Source of the DNA: Acidobacteriota bacterium
GTDB lineage: Bacteria; Acidobacteriota; Blastocatellia; UBA7656
Length of the DNA: 64,000 bases
NCBI GenBank assembly: GCA_038040445.1
Contig: JBBPIG010000020.1
Span: forward strand, 19,471 to 83,470
Direction of reading: 5' to 3'
The position numbers were made by a program, and so were the translations under genes. Position 1 is the stretch's first letter; each line of letters opens with the position of its first letter. The notes below the pieces were generated by a model. The model was given only the letters and a program-made list of their open reading frames with translations. It did not search any database and had not been told where the DNA came from. This document shows positions 49,147-57,683 of the stretch, in pieces.

Positions 49147-49775
49147 TTATGCTTTACCAAAGCCTCTGCAAGCTTGTCGAGACACTGGCTCAAGCCGGCT
49201 TCGGACATCTCGCGCATTTGGCCCACCGTCCAGCCGTATTCGGTGGCGGTCAGTTCAGTCTTGTCGCCAACGCGCTTGAAAGCCAGGGCGCTGGGTATTT
49301 CTCTCGGGAAGTCTGGGGGCATGCCCATCGTAGTAGGATCAATTCTGTTGCCGTCTTTGTCGGCCAGGCCCTGGCTGAACTCGATCAGCTTCATGGGCAC
49401 AATCTTCTTGTAGACGCCAGCGGTGTAGAAGTCTTGACCACCTTGAAATTCTTTCGGCGCGCGCATGTGGAACAAAAATTTGCCGCCTTCACGAAAATCT
49501 ATTTTGCATGACGGCGAGGTAAAGCCTGTTGGACCCCACCAACGCATGACGTACTCGGGATCGGTCCAGGCTTTCCATACCAGCTCGATCGGGGCGTCGA
49601 AGACACGTGTAATGACGAGATCGCGTTTCTTTACATTGTCTGCGGTATTTTTGCCCTGTACCTTCACGGTCGGCCCTCCGGTCTCAGCCCTGGTGGAATT
49701 GTCGCCTCCCACGATGAGAGCCGACGCGGCAAGCACGCCGAGCACGGCGAGCGATGGGTTGTTCATTGTCTTCAT
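49143..49775 (-). CDS. SRPBCC/AHSA1-like protein with signal-like N-terminus
   Basis: 210 residues. A hydrophobic leader (NPSLAVLGVLAASALIVGG) is followed by a START-like SRPBCC domain: RDLVITRVFDAPIELVWKAWTDPEYVMRWWGP (family start), GGKFLFHMRAP, and the end TVGQMREMSEAGLSQCLDKLAEAL. Proteins with this domain bind lipophilic ligands or, in the AHSA1 group, chaperones. Export is unusual for the group. It is the first gene of a four-gene coupled chain. Confidence 0.85.
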   Translation of the reverse strand: MKTMNNPSLAVLGVLAASALIVGGDNSTRAETGGPTVKVQGKNTADNVKKRDLVITRVFDAPIELVWKAWTDPEYVMRWWGPTGFTSPSCKIDFREGGKFLFHMRAPKEFQGGQDFYTAGVYKKIVPMKLIEFSQGLADKDGNRIDPTTMGMPPDFPREIPSALAFKRVGDKTELTATEYGWTVGQMREMSEAGLSQCLDKLAEALVKHK

Positions 49776-49820
49776 AGCGTAGTCTCCTTCGAATGGTTCC
49801 TAGTCCCAACTGCGAAGTCC

Positions 49821-50234
49821 TCATTGACGGTCCCGATAACTCCTGCCCGACTCGTTCTCCGCGATGCGCGCCTTGATAAGCTTCCTCACGAGTGCGGTGG
49901 GAAGCGGTTCGCCGGGCGCAAAGCGGATGGAAGCTTTGCCGAGTTTGTAGCCCTTGAGATCAACTGCGTGCGCGCGCGTCACGTTCGTGCTCATGATGTG
50001 AAAGGTGCAGAGGCCCTTCGACGCCGCGAAGCCCACCAGGAGTCCGTGGTGTTTGTAAGCGGGGATCTGATAGCTGATGACCTCGGTGGCCTTGGGCGCC
50101 GTGGCTTTGATCGTCTTGCGAAGCTTCTCGAGCGCGGTCCGCACATCTTCCGGCACGGCCGCGAGGTAGTCGTCTACCGTCTGAACCCCCGCGCTTTTCT
50201 TCGCGGGCTTAGCATTAGCAGCTACTTTTTTCAT
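49821..50234 (-). CDS. DUF1801-family protein (YdhG-like)
   Basis: About 137 residues from ATG 50234 with GGAGG seven bases upstream. After a lysine/alanine-rich start come VDDYLAAVPEDVRTALEKLRKTI, ATEVISYQIPAYKHHGLLVGFAA and a final SIRFAPGEPLPTALVRKLIKARIAE, all typical of DUF1801 (frataxin-like fold, iron-chaperone-like). Function in this organism is unknown. Confidence 0.88.
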   Translation of the reverse strand: MKKVAANAKPAKKSAGVQTVDDYLAAVPEDVRTALEKLRKTIKATAPKATEVISYQIPAYKHHGLLVGFAASKGLCTFHIMSTNVTRAHAVDLKGYKLGKASIRFAPGEPLPTALVRKLIKARIAENESGRSYRDRQ

Positions 50235-50320
50235 GAGAAATCCTCCCTTATTGTTGTTGTTGCAAATCATTCAGACATAGTCTCTTTGGTTTAACCCGGG
50301 ACAGTCTCATGCAGCCGCGT

Positions 50321-50496
50321 ATTTGGACTGCGCCGCCTATTCCTCATTCAACGACTGTCTCATGCAGCGGCGCTTTGTCTTTTGGCGAACACTCGACCAA
50401 CAGATTGTGTTCTGCGGTTCCTCTCTCCACATCAGAAAAAGCGCCGCCGCTGCCTGAGAGCGTTCTTGTCTGACCAATAGGCGGCGCAGTCCAAAT
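50321..50496. repeat. Nested palindromic element, copy 1 with outer arms
   Basis: Perfect 21-bp arms (50321-50341 and 50476-50496, ATTTGGACTGCGCCGCCTATT and its complement) enclose an inner element at 50357-50460. The inner element has GCAGCGGCG...CGCCGCTGC arms and, deeper, GAACAC/GTGTTC around a 14-base loop. The inner element recurs at 50590-50695. It occupies much of the gene-free stretch 50235-50748. Confidence 0.8.
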
Positions 50497-50589
50497 GACC
50501 CCCTGCCAGACAGCCCTTTCTCAGATGTTCGCGACATGATCGCGATAGATGCCTGTGGCCGCGGACCATGTCGAGGGTCAACCAGTGAC

Positions 50590-50695
50590 TCTCTCGTGCA
50601 GCGGCGGCGCTTGTCTTTTGGCAACACTCGACCAACAGATTGTGTTCCGCGGTTCCTCTCTCGACATAAGAAAAAGCGCCGCCGCTGCCTGAGAC
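50590..50695. repeat. Nested palindromic element, copy 2
   Basis: About 106 bases, roughly 90 percent identical by eye to 50357-50460. The outer inverted arms GCAGCGGCGGCGCTT/AAGCGCCGCCGCTGC are perfect here, and the inner AACAC/GTGTT stem is retained. It lacks the 21-bp flanking arms of copy 1. It ends 53 bases before the DoxX stop. Confidence 0.8.
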
Positions 50696-50748
50696 GGCCC
50701 TTGATCGACGAATCAGTGGCGAGCCCGGAATCGTTGTGAGAACCTGGG

Positions 50749-51111
50749 TCAGCGATGCGGCGTCTGCCGCCAGCGGCCGTAGGCAATGAACGCCGCCAGG
50801 AGCCCCACCACCAGCGTGATCAGCGCCACTGCTACACCACCGCCCACCAGGTTGGTCACCGTCGCACCGATCATGATGATCACCAGCCCTGCGGCCGCAA
50901 GCGGTGTCAGGCCCGGCCGCATTCGCAAGAGTCCGGGGAGAATCAGGCCGAGGGCGCCGAGCACTTCGCACACGCCGATAAACCGTAAGAACAGAACCGG
51001 GATCGGCACCGGTCCTTTTAGCGCCTCGGGCGGCAGGACCAGCTTCGCTCCACCGGCAAACAGAAAGAGCAACGCGAGCAGCACCTGAACGATCCACAAC
51101 GCGTAGGTCAT
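50749..51111 (-). CDS. DoxX-family membrane protein
   Basis: 120 residues with four membrane helices: ALWIVQVLLALLFLFAGGAKL, FLRFIGVCEVLGALGLILPG, AAGLVIIMIGATVTNLVGG and ALITLVVGLLAAFIAYGR. The GGAKL and GVCEVLGALGLI motifs mark the DoxX/SURF4-like family, of uncertain transport or redox role. It follows a PhnB-like VOC gene on the same strand. Confidence 0.88.
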   Translation of the reverse strand: MTYALWIVQVLLALLFLFAGGAKLVLPPEALKGPVPIPVLFLRFIGVCEVLGALGLILPGLLRMRPGLTPLAAAGLVIIMIGATVTNLVGGGVAVALITLVVGLLAAFIAYGRWRQTPHR

Positions 51112-51167
51112 GATCGGTCTCCTCGTTGGCGACTCGTCGCCGTCTTCCGGCGCGGCCCGTGTTTGGA

Positions 51168-51641
51168 TTATTGTCCGTCATACGCTTGCTTCAAAGTCTT
51201 TATGTCAATCTTATCCATTTGAAGCATTGCCTCCATGACGCGTTTCGCTTTCTCAGGATCTTTGTCTTGCAACATCTCAATTAGGATAGTGGGATTGACT
51301 TGCCATGACAGACCATATTTGTCCTTTAGCCAGCCGCAACTTGATTTTTCTCCGCCTTCAGAAAGCTTCTCCCACAGCTCATCTATTTCTTCCTGCGTGT
51401 TACTGTCCACGCTTAACGATATGGCTTCCGTGAAGGTGAATTGCGGACCACCGTTTAGAGCAATGAATTCAAGTCCTTCGAGCTGGAATGCCATGGTCAA
51501 TACTGTTCCCTTCGGACCAGGCCCTGCTTCTCCACAACAGGTAACGCTCAAGACCTTTGAATTTTTGAAAATAGAAACATAAAACTTCACGGCCTCTTCC
51601 GCGTTGTTGTCGAACCACAAGAATGGGGTAATTTTCTGCAT
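51168..51641 (-). CDS. PhnB-like VOC protein
   Basis: 157 residues: [73 protein letters not shown] and a lysine-rich helical end [21 protein letters not shown]. The [11 protein letters not shown] block marks the PhnB-type VOC group. A more AT-rich codon choice than its neighbours suggests separate ancestry. Upstream of DoxX on the same strand. Confidence 0.92.
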   Translation of the reverse strand: MQKITPFLWFDNNAEEAVKFYVSIFKNSKVLSVTCCGEAGPGPKGTVLTMAFQLEGLEFIALNGGPQFTFTEAISLSVDSNTQEEIDELWEKLSEGGEKSSCGWLKDKYGLSWQVNPTILIEMLQDKDPEKAKRVMEAMLQMDKIDIKTLKQAYDGQ

Positions 51642-51698
51642 GTCATCTCCTTTTTGTTTGCAATCCTGGGTTAACGTTTCTGCCCATTTGCTCGCGTA

Positions 51699-52064
51699 CT
51701 ACTTTTGCGGCAGGCCCGCGAGCTCGATCACTGGGCGGATCTCGACTGTGCCGATACGCGCACCTGGGATTTGTCCGCCAATGTCGATGGCTTCGTCAAG
51801 ATTCCCGGCGTTGGTAAGGAAGTAGCCGCCGAGCTGTTCGCGCGTCTCGGCGAAGGGCCCATCGGTCACGAGCCGTTTGCCCTCGCGACCCCGGACGCAG
51901 GTCGCTGTCGAAGCTGCGTGCAGCGGGGCGGCGTCTAAATACTGCCCGCTCGAGTTGATCTGGTTTGCGAGTTGTACGGACTCCTCGCGCATTTGCAGCA
52001 ACTCGGTCTCGCTCAGCTTGCCGAGGACCTGTTCGTTGTGGTGAACCAGCAATATGTATTTCAT
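51699..52064 (-). CDS. YCII-domain protein
   Basis: 121 residues: KYILLVHHNEQVLGKLSETEL, then GREGKRLVTDGPFAETREQLGGYFL and DEAIDIGGQIPGARIGTVEIRPV. The DGPFAETREQLGGY motif is typical of YCII proteins coded next to SigJ-like sigma factors. It may act with the sigma factor at 52741-54000, but no mechanism can be read from sequence. A paralogue lies at 52307-52663. Confidence 0.9.
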   Translation of the reverse strand: MKYILLVHHNEQVLGKLSETELLQMREESVQLANQINSSGQYLDAAPLHAASTATCVRGREGKRLVTDGPFAETREQLGGYFLTNAGNLDEAIDIGGQIPGARIGTVEIRPVIELAGLPQK

Positions 52065-52160
52065 GTTTAGCTCTATCAGTAAGTCGAATAGCGAATGTAC
52101 GGATCGACACTCCGCCAGGAAATATTCATGAATCTTTGCTAGCGATCAAATCGGCAAGAA

Positions 52161-52274
52161 ATCCGCGCAAATCCGTCGAATCCGTTTCATCAGTGGTCTA
52201 ATGCGTTCGGAGGAATCGCTTTGCTAATGCCGCACAGACCACGGATGACGCTGATCCGACCGATTTGCGCGGAT
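52161..52274. repeat. Imperfect inverted repeat
   Basis: Arms at 52161-52199 and 52236-52274 (39 bases each, about 80 percent complementary) begin ATCCGCGCAAATC and end in its complement GATTTGCGCGGAT. It lies between the two YCII genes and fills most of that 240-base gap. Confidence 0.75.
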
Positions 52275-52306
52275 ACCTCACCAGCGAATTGTCTGTTAAC
52301 ACGCCA

Positions 52307-52663
52307 CTAATCCTCCGGCAAACCCGGGATCTCCAGCACCGGCCGGATCTCGATGGTACCCATACGCGCTACCGGAATTCGTTCAGCGATACCCATCGCC
52401 TCGTCGAGATCCCTGGCCTCGATTAAGTAGTAGCCGCCCAGTTGTTCGCGCGTCTCCGCAAACGGACCGTCTGTCACGAGCCGTTTGCCCTCGCGCACCC
52501 GGACGCTGGTCGCCGTCGAAGTCGGGTACAGCGGGCCGGCAGAGAGAAAGTGCCCGCTCGAGTTGAGATCTTGCGTAAGCAGCGCAGACTCCACGTAACA
52601 GTGCTCCCGCTCGGTCTCGCTCAGGGCCTGCTCGTCGAGATAAACCAGCAACATGTATTTCAT
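52307..52663 (-). CDS. YCII-domain protein adjacent to sigma factor
   Basis: About 118 residues from ATG 52663 with GGAGG eight bases upstream. It starts KYMLLVYLDEQALSETERE and carries the VTDGPFAETREQLGGYYLIE motif, then DEAMGIAERIPVARMGTIEIRPVL. It is a clear paralogue of the 51699-52064 gene. It is divergent from the sigma factor across 77 bases, so the two share a regulatory region. Confidence 0.9.
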   Translation of the reverse strand: MKYMLLVYLDEQALSETEREHCYVESALLTQDLNSSGHFLSAGPLYPTSTATSVRVREGKRLVTDGPFAETREQLGGYYLIEARDLDEAMGIAERIPVARMGTIEIRPVLEIPGLPED

Positions 52664-52740
52664 AGCCTGTGCCTCCATCAGTAAGTCGAATGGCGCGTGC
52701 CGGGATCGACACTCCGCCTGGAAATTATTTAACATCAGGT

Positions 52741-54000
52741 ATGCTCCCAGAAGCCAACGTCGCGGTCGAGTCGGTTTATCGCTCTGATTGGGGCCGGATC
52801 GTCGCCACGCTTATTCGCCTCTTCGGCGACTTTGACTTGGCCGAAGAGGCCGCTCAGGAAGCGTTTGCAGCCGCTGTAGATCAGTGGCGCGACTCCGGCG
52901 TCCCTGAGTTTCCACGCGCATGGATCATCCAGACAGCTCGGCACAAGGTCATTGACCGCCTACGCCGGCGGACGCGGTTTGAGGAAAAACTTGAATCGTA
53001 CGCCGCGTCCGGGTTGAGCCGGACCATCGAGGAGCCGGATTACTTCACGGACGAGATTCCCGACGATCGGCTTCGGCTGATCTTCACCTGCTGTCATCCG
53101 GCGCTTGCGCACGAGGCGCAGGTCGCACTGACACTCCGCACGCTGGGCGGCCTGGAGACGGACGAGATCGCGCGGGCGTTTCTTGTGCCCGCGGCGACGA
53201 TGGCGCAGCGGCTCGTGCGCGCCAAGCGGAAGATTCGAGACGCAGGCATTCCATACACAGTGCCTGAAACCAGTGACCTGCCCACTCGGTTGGACGCGGT
53301 GCTTACCGTGATCTACCTGATCTTCAATGAAGGCTATGTGGCGACTCGAGGCGAGCCGCTCGTGAGGGCTGATCTCTGCGCAGAGGCCATTCGACTTGGA
53401 CGTCTCGTGAGAATGTTGATGACCCCCCAACCGCCGTCGGAAGCGACTGCTCTCCTCGCTCTCATGCTACTTCACGATTCGCGTCGCGATGCCCGCATCG
53501 ATGAGGCCGGTGATCTTGTCGTTCTGGAAGAGCAGGATCGCAGCCGCTGGGACGAGCGGCAAATCGCCGAAGCGCTTCCGCTGGTCGCTGAGTCTTTGCG
53601 CGGCGGGCCTGGTCCGTTCGCTGTGCAGGCGGCGATCGCTGCCGAGCATTGTCGCGCGGCGCGAGCCGAAGATACGGATTGGGCTCAGATCGTCCGGCAC
53701 TACGATCTTCTTGAGCGCCTCCAGCCCTCTCCCATTGTGTCGCTGAACCGGGCTGTGGCGGTCGCGATGGCGGAAGGCCCCGCGCGCGGGCTCGCGCTCA
53801 TTGATGCGCTCTCGGCAGCCGGCGATCTCGACGGCTACCACCTGCTGCATGCTGCACGTGCCGATCTGCTGCGTCGGATTGGATCATCAGTAGAAGCGGC
53901 GAAAAGTTACGAGCAAGCGCTGGCGCTGGTCACCAATGAAAGCGAGCGCCGATTTCTGGAGCGACGTCTGCGTGAGGTTCAGCCTCCGCGCATCCATTGA
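52741..54000 (+). CDS. SigJ-like ECF sigma factor with C-terminal DUF6596-type extension
   Basis: About 419 residues from ATG 52741. Region 2 ([41 protein letters not shown], in parts) and region 4 ([36 protein letters not shown]) occupy the first 190 residues. The C-terminal half is helical repeats ending [24 protein letters not shown], as in sigma factors paired with YCII proteins. These redirect RNA polymerase in response to unknown signals, and the extension probably regulates activity. The divergent YCII gene supports this pairing. Confidence 0.93.
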   Translation: MLPEANVAVESVYRSDWGRIVATLIRLFGDFDLAEEAAQEAFAAAVDQWRDSGVPEFPRAWIIQTARHKVIDRLRRRTRFEEKLESYAASGLSRTIEEPDYFTDEIPDDRLRLIFTCCHPALAHEAQVALTLRTLGGLETDEIARAFLVPAATMAQRLVRAKRKIRDAGIPYTVPETSDLPTRLDAVLTVIYLIFNEGYVATRGEPLVRADLCAEAIRLGRLVRMLMTPQPPSEATALLALMLLHDSRRDARIDEAGDLVVLEEQDRSRWDERQIAEALPLVAESLRGGPGPFAVQAAIAAEHCRAARAEDTDWAQIVRHYDLLERLQPSPIVSLNRAVAVAMAEGPARGLALIDALSAAGDLDGYHLLHAARADLLRRIGSSVEAAKSYEQALALVTNESERRFLERRLREVQPPRIH

Positions 54001-54260
54001 ATGGTTGTCGATCATCTCTCCGTTCGCTGCGCTGATGGCAAACTGCGGTTCAGGGTTCAGGGTTCAGAGTTCCGGGTTTAGCCGAAAGTTTATTGTAGTT
54101 AGCTCTTCGGGACATCGGCTACGAGCTTCTGCTAAAGGGCCGGACTACGAACTCTGAACCCGGAACCCTCCTCTGGATTTGATTTGAGAGTACACAGTCA
54201 CGAAACGCGACCTTCGCGAATCATTGCAACGTTGCGATAGCTCCGAATGCTCGCGAAGAA
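54001..54260. repeat. Gene-free stretch with GGTTCAGAG-type direct and inverted repeats
   Basis: GGTTCAGGGTTCAGGGTTCAG occurs near 54050-54070 in overlapping copies, and the complementary type AACTCTGAACCCGGAACCC occurs near 54150-54170. This makes a loose hairpin around 80 bases of unremarkable sequence. No gene is supported. Confidence 0.5.
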
Positions 54261-54707
54261 CTACGGCTTGAGATCAAGCGACGCTTTGCCGGTCTCGACG
54301 TCGAACGGCACCGAGCTATGCTCATGCGTGACCATCCACTTGCCGTCGATCTTGCGGAAGCAAACGGTGGCGCGCCACCACATATCGATTTTCCCTCCGT
54401 CTGTCCGAGTTCCGTTGACCCGGTTGAGGCTATGGCAGAAGGCCACGTCATCGCCCGCAGTAATGTTGAGGTCGCGAAGCTCGTAGCCGATTGGACCTTG
54501 GAACGAAGAGAACCACTCCTCCGCGCGTTTTCTACACGCATCCAGTCCGATTTTTTGCAGTGTGGTTACGACATCGAACGAAACGATGTCCGGCGCGTAG
54601 TTGGACACCGACCCGTCGATGTCCTTGGCGCGGACTGCCCGTGCCTGATCATCTATTAGCTTTCGGATCTGGGCCTCACTGGTTGCTTTGCTATTTGTAG
54701 CGGTCAT
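54261..54707 (-). CDS. SnoaL/NTF2-fold protein
   Basis: About 148 residues from ATG 54707 (GAGGA eight bases upstream): IRKLIDDQARAVRAKDIDGSVSNYAPDIVSFDVV (first helix-strand), RAEEWFSSFQGPIGYELRD, GDDVAFCHSLNRVNGTRTDG and WRATVCFRKIDGKWMVTHEHSSVPF. This is the YybH/SnoaL-like group of stand-alone NTF2 folds. No neighbour clarifies the substrate. Confidence 0.88.
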   Translation of the reverse strand: MTATNSKATSEAQIRKLIDDQARAVRAKDIDGSVSNYAPDIVSFDVVTTLQKIGLDACRKRAEEWFSSFQGPIGYELRDLNITAGDDVAFCHSLNRVNGTRTDGGKIDMWWRATVCFRKIDGKWMVTHEHSSVPFDVETGKASLDLKP

Positions 54708-54881
54708 GTCTTTTTTCCTCGGTTGAAAGACTGAAGTCTTGGTTGACCCCAAGTCGGTCCGGCACTCAGGTGCGAAGTCGAAGAGGTTCCCAAAGCGATT
54801 TGTTGAATTGAAGAGTCGTGCCTTGGCCGCCCGGCCGGCACAAGCTGAGTTTTGTTGTCCATGTCATCCGATTCTGAAGGC

Positions 54882-55322
54882 TCATTTCTTGCGCGTCGCG
54901 GCGGCCTCTTTGGCAGAACGCGAGCGCGAAGCGCCCGAGCGCTTGGCTGCAGCGCTTCGAGCGTGGCGCGATAGCGCCGTTTTGGATGCCGCGCTGTGGC
55001 CTTCACGCTTTAGCTTACGCGAGGCTGCGCGCGAGCGCTTGGCCGACGTCTTTCCTTTCCCAGCGCTCCTTCCTTTGCGAGTGTCGCGCGCAGCTTGTTC
55101 TCGTGTCTCTGTGGACGCGTTCTTCGGAGGAGGAAGCTTAACGCCGGCCCGGCGCGCTTTGGATAGTCCGATGGCGATAACTTGTTTGGCTGAGCGAGCG
55201 CCGTGCTTGCCCTCGCGAACATGTTCAATTTCTTCTCGGACGAACTCTCCAGCTTGTGTGCTTGCGGCTCTTCCTTCACGCTTGTCCTTCTCTGCGCGTT
55301 CCAGTGTTTCCTTGTCAGGCAT
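54882..55322 (-). CDS. Basic DUF6496-like protein with histone-like tail
   Basis: About 146 residues from ATG 55322. The conserved half reads ETLERAEKDKREGRAASTQAG, EFVREEIEHVREGKHGARS and KQVIAIGLSKARRAGVKLPPP. The rest is an Arg/Lys/Ala/Ser-rich tail (KRSRAASRKLKREG, SGASRSRSAKEAAATRKK) like histone H1 tails. The conserved part matches small proteins known as DUF6496; DNA or RNA binding is likely from charge alone. Palindromic DNA features are absent nearby. Confidence 0.75.
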   Translation of the reverse strand: MPDKETLERAEKDKREGRAASTQAGEFVREEIEHVREGKHGARSAKQVIAIGLSKARRAGVKLPPPKNASTETREQAARDTRKGRSAGKGKTSAKRSRAASRKLKREGHSAASKTALSRHARSAAAKRSGASRSRSAKEAAATRKK

Positions 55323-55509
55323 AATTCTCTCGTCTCCCTGGTCCCCCGCAAAACCGCACGAGGAATCCGATACATGCGCCAAGCACGTCGGAGATATCGC
55401 TGGAAGATCGGATAGAGATACCTGAGTCAGAAGCGATAAGAATTCCTCGTGATTCATTCATAGACTGTTTAGACCGCGCCACGCATTCCCAAAGGTGAAT
55501 CAGCGGCGT

Positions 55510-56874
55510 TCATTTCTTGCCGATGCAGTAGAGATGCTTTGAGCCGCGAATAAAGAGCTTGCCCGCGCCGACGGCTATCGAAGCATAGACCGGTTCGCCG
55601 AGCGAGTTGGTGCGGAGGACTTCGAACACGGGACCGGCTTTGATGACAAAGGTATCACCATCTTCACTCGTCAGCAGGATCTTATCGTCGAAGGCCACGG
55701 GCGAAGATGAGAACGTGGCGGGCACTGGCACGCGGCCACCTTCATATTTGACCTCGCCGGTCCTGGCTTCGAGACACGTGATGATGCCACTGTCTGTCAT
55801 CAGGTAGAGGTAATCGCCATACAAGATCGGGGATGGCACATAGGCCGTACCCTTGTTGTATTTCCACACGACATAAGGTGTGCCCTTGAGATTGCCGTCA
55901 CCGCCGAGACGAATGCCTATCGCGAGCTTTGGCTGTCCCGACGAGCCTCCCGAAACGAAAACCATGCCGTGACCTGTCACGGCGCTCGGAATCGCATGAG
56001 AGATGACGCCTTCCGAGCGCCATAGCTCCTTGCCGGTCGCCGGATCATAAGAAACAGTGCTTTCAGCGCCGCTCGCAATCAACTCCGTTCGCTGCGGCGT
56101 GTGAACAAGCACCGGCGTCGCCCAGGTTTTGCGCTGAGTGCGTGGCACGCGCCACATTTCCTTACCGGTGAGCTTGTCTAGCGCCGCGATGAAGGAGCCC
56201 GGCCCCCCGTCTTCTTGATCGCATTGCAGGATCACCAGATTCTCGTAGAGCACCGGCGACATGCCATTACCCATCCCCATCTTGGCGAACTTGCCCAGCG
56301 ATGTTTTCCAGACCAGTTTGCCGTCGAAGTCGTAGCAGTAGACTCCCTCCGCATCGAACAGAGTCCACACGTACTTTCCATCGGTGACCGGCGTGGCCGA
56401 AGCGAAAGTATTTTTCCGATGCCGGTCGTCGTAGACGGTTCCTTCGTAGGCAGTTTTCTCCCAGAGAACCTTGCCGGTCTCACGGTCCAGGCAAAGGACC
56501 TTGATCGTATAGCTATGATCTCCGCCGGCGCTGTCCGGATGGCGATACACCTGGCCACCGCGGATGTGAGTGACGGCTTTAGCGCCCGGCACGGTTGGGC
56601 CTTCGATTGAAGTGGTCAGAAAGATTTTCTTGCCCCAGATGATCGGCGACGAATGCCCACGCCCTGGGATCTCGGTCTTCCACTGAACGTTTTTGGTCTC
56701 GCTCCATTCAGTGGGCAAATTCTTTTCCGTCGAGACGCCGCTGCCATTCGGCCCTCGCCACTGCGGCCAGTTTGTTTCATAATTAGAGGCTGCGGCCATC
56801 GGCGAATGGGGACTAGACAGAGCAAGCGAACAAACAATCAAGATAAAGCCAAGGCTGAAAGACGTTCGTTTCAT
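55510..56874 (-). CDS. Exported PQQ-type beta-propeller protein
   Basis: About 454 residues starting MKRTSFSLGFILIVCSLALSS, a signal peptide. The mature start NWPQWRGPNGSGVSTEKNLP and WKTEIPGRGHSSPIIWGKKIFL is the usual PQQ-like (pyrrolo-quinoline quinone repeat) propeller of acidobacterial and planctomycetal outer proteins. Further blades include LCLDRETGKVLWEKTA, LDKLTGKEMWRV and YDPATGKELWRSE. No dehydrogenase active site is evident, so it may be a structural or BamB-like propeller. Start choice is by signal peptide; no strong ribosome site is seen. Confidence 0.88.
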   Translation of the reverse strand: MKRTSFSLGFILIVCSLALSSPHSPMAAASNYETNWPQWRGPNGSGVSTEKNLPTEWSETKNVQWKTEIPGRGHSSPIIWGKKIFLTTSIEGPTVPGAKAVTHIRGGQVYRHPDSAGGDHSYTIKVLCLDRETGKVLWEKTAYEGTVYDDRHRKNTFASATPVTDGKYVWTLFDAEGVYCYDFDGKLVWKTSLGKFAKMGMGNGMSPVLYENLVILQCDQEDGGPGSFIAALDKLTGKEMWRVPRTQRKTWATPVLVHTPQRTELIASGAESTVSYDPATGKELWRSEGVISHAIPSAVTGHGMVFVSGGSSGQPKLAIGIRLGGDGNLKGTPYVVWKYNKGTAYVPSPILYGDYLYLMTDSGIITCLEARTGEVKYEGGRVPVPATFSSSPVAFDDKILLTSEDGDTFVIKAGPVFEVLRTNSLGEPVYASIAVGAGKLFIRGSKHLYCIGKK

Positions 56875-56929
56875 AGCCGTCATCGCATCTTGCACAACGT
56901 GAGAAGTCTTGGCGGGCGGGTCGGTCGCT

Positions 56930-57214
56930 CTATGACGCGAGCTTCACGACCCGAAGCTGCTTCCGACGCTGCTCAACGTGCCAAAGGTCATACTGCGTTT
57001 GTTGGTTGAGCCAGCTCTCCGCAGAGGTGTCGAAGGCAATAGAAAGACGCACGGCCATCTCAGGCGTTATACCCGCACGGCCATTCAGAATAGCGGAGAG
57101 GGTCTTGCGGCTTACCCCCAGAGCTTCTGCCGCCTGCGTAACGGTGACACCGAGTGGTTCAAGGCAAAGGGCCTTGATGACCTCACCCGGATGAGGTGGG
57201 TTATGCATACGCAT
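56930..57214 (-). CDS. higA: HigA-type antitoxin
   Basis: 94 residues from ATG 57214 following GAGGAG; a GTG three bases earlier is possible. The pattern [50 protein letters not shown] is the classic HigA/VapI start with helix-turn-helix. It ends [17 protein letters not shown]. It neutralises HigB and autoregulates the operon in known systems. It lies directly after an intact HigB gene, as usual for higBA. Confidence 0.93.
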   Translation of the reverse strand: MRMHNPPHPGEVIKALCLEPLGVTVTQAAEALGVSRKTLSAILNGRAGITPEMAVRLSIAFDTSAESWLNQQTQYDLWHVEQRRKQLRVVKLAS

Positions 57215-57228
57215 CACTACTACTCCTC

Positions 57229-57507
57229 TCAGTGATAGTCCTCGTAATCGACAGACTCAGCGTCCTTACCAATGAACTTGAACGTCACCCGCCAGTTCCC
57301 GCTCACGGCTACAGCCCAAGTTCCTTTTCGTTCACCCTTGAGCGGGTGAAGGTCCAATCCCGGAAGAGCCATATCTCGTGGGGCAGTGGCGGCGCTGAGG
57401 CGACCCGGGATCAGACGCAGCCGTTCGGCATGTTGAGCCTGGACGCCAACCTTGGTGCCGGTCTCGAAGAACTTGGCCAACCCCTTGTGTTTGAACCCGC
57501 GGATCAC
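57229..57507 (-). CDS. higB: HigB-type mRNA interferase toxin
   Basis: 92 residues: [73 protein letters not shown] (core block), ending ESVDYEDYH. This is a complete RelE-fold HigB with the basic core and C-terminal histidine. It cleaves mRNA at ribosomes in known cases. It is the only intact toxin-antitoxin pair of HigB/RelE type in the window. Confidence 0.93.
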   Translation of the reverse strand: MIRGFKHKGLAKFFETGTKVGVQAQHAERLRLIPGRLSAATAPRDMALPGLDLHPLKGERKGTWAVAVSGNWRVTFKFIGKDAESVDYEDYH

Positions 57508-57576
57508 CCTCGCTGACTGTAACCCGGATCGTTACAGCCTTACAAGGGAACCGGGCGGCGACGGACCGCGGCAACA

Positions 57577-57639
57577 TGACTTCTGAGTTCTGACCTCTGA
57601 CTTCTGAGTTCTGACCTCTGACCTCTGACTTCTGATATT
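57577..57639. repeat. Heptanucleotide minisatellite
   Basis: Eight tandem TGANYTC units, mostly TGACTTC, TGAGTTC and TGACCTC, in the order of a repeated 21-bp triplet, then a degenerate ninth. It lies between higB and the VOC gene. Confidence 0.85.
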
Positions 57640-57683
57640 CACATCCTTGCACGGCGCTCCTTCGCGGGCATAGTATTGCGGCC

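Noticed and set aside
50337-51181. Long arginine-rich open frames on the minus strand
   Set aside because: They run through the nested palindromic elements and antisense to nothing conserved; the DoxX gene in another frame explains the codon bias.
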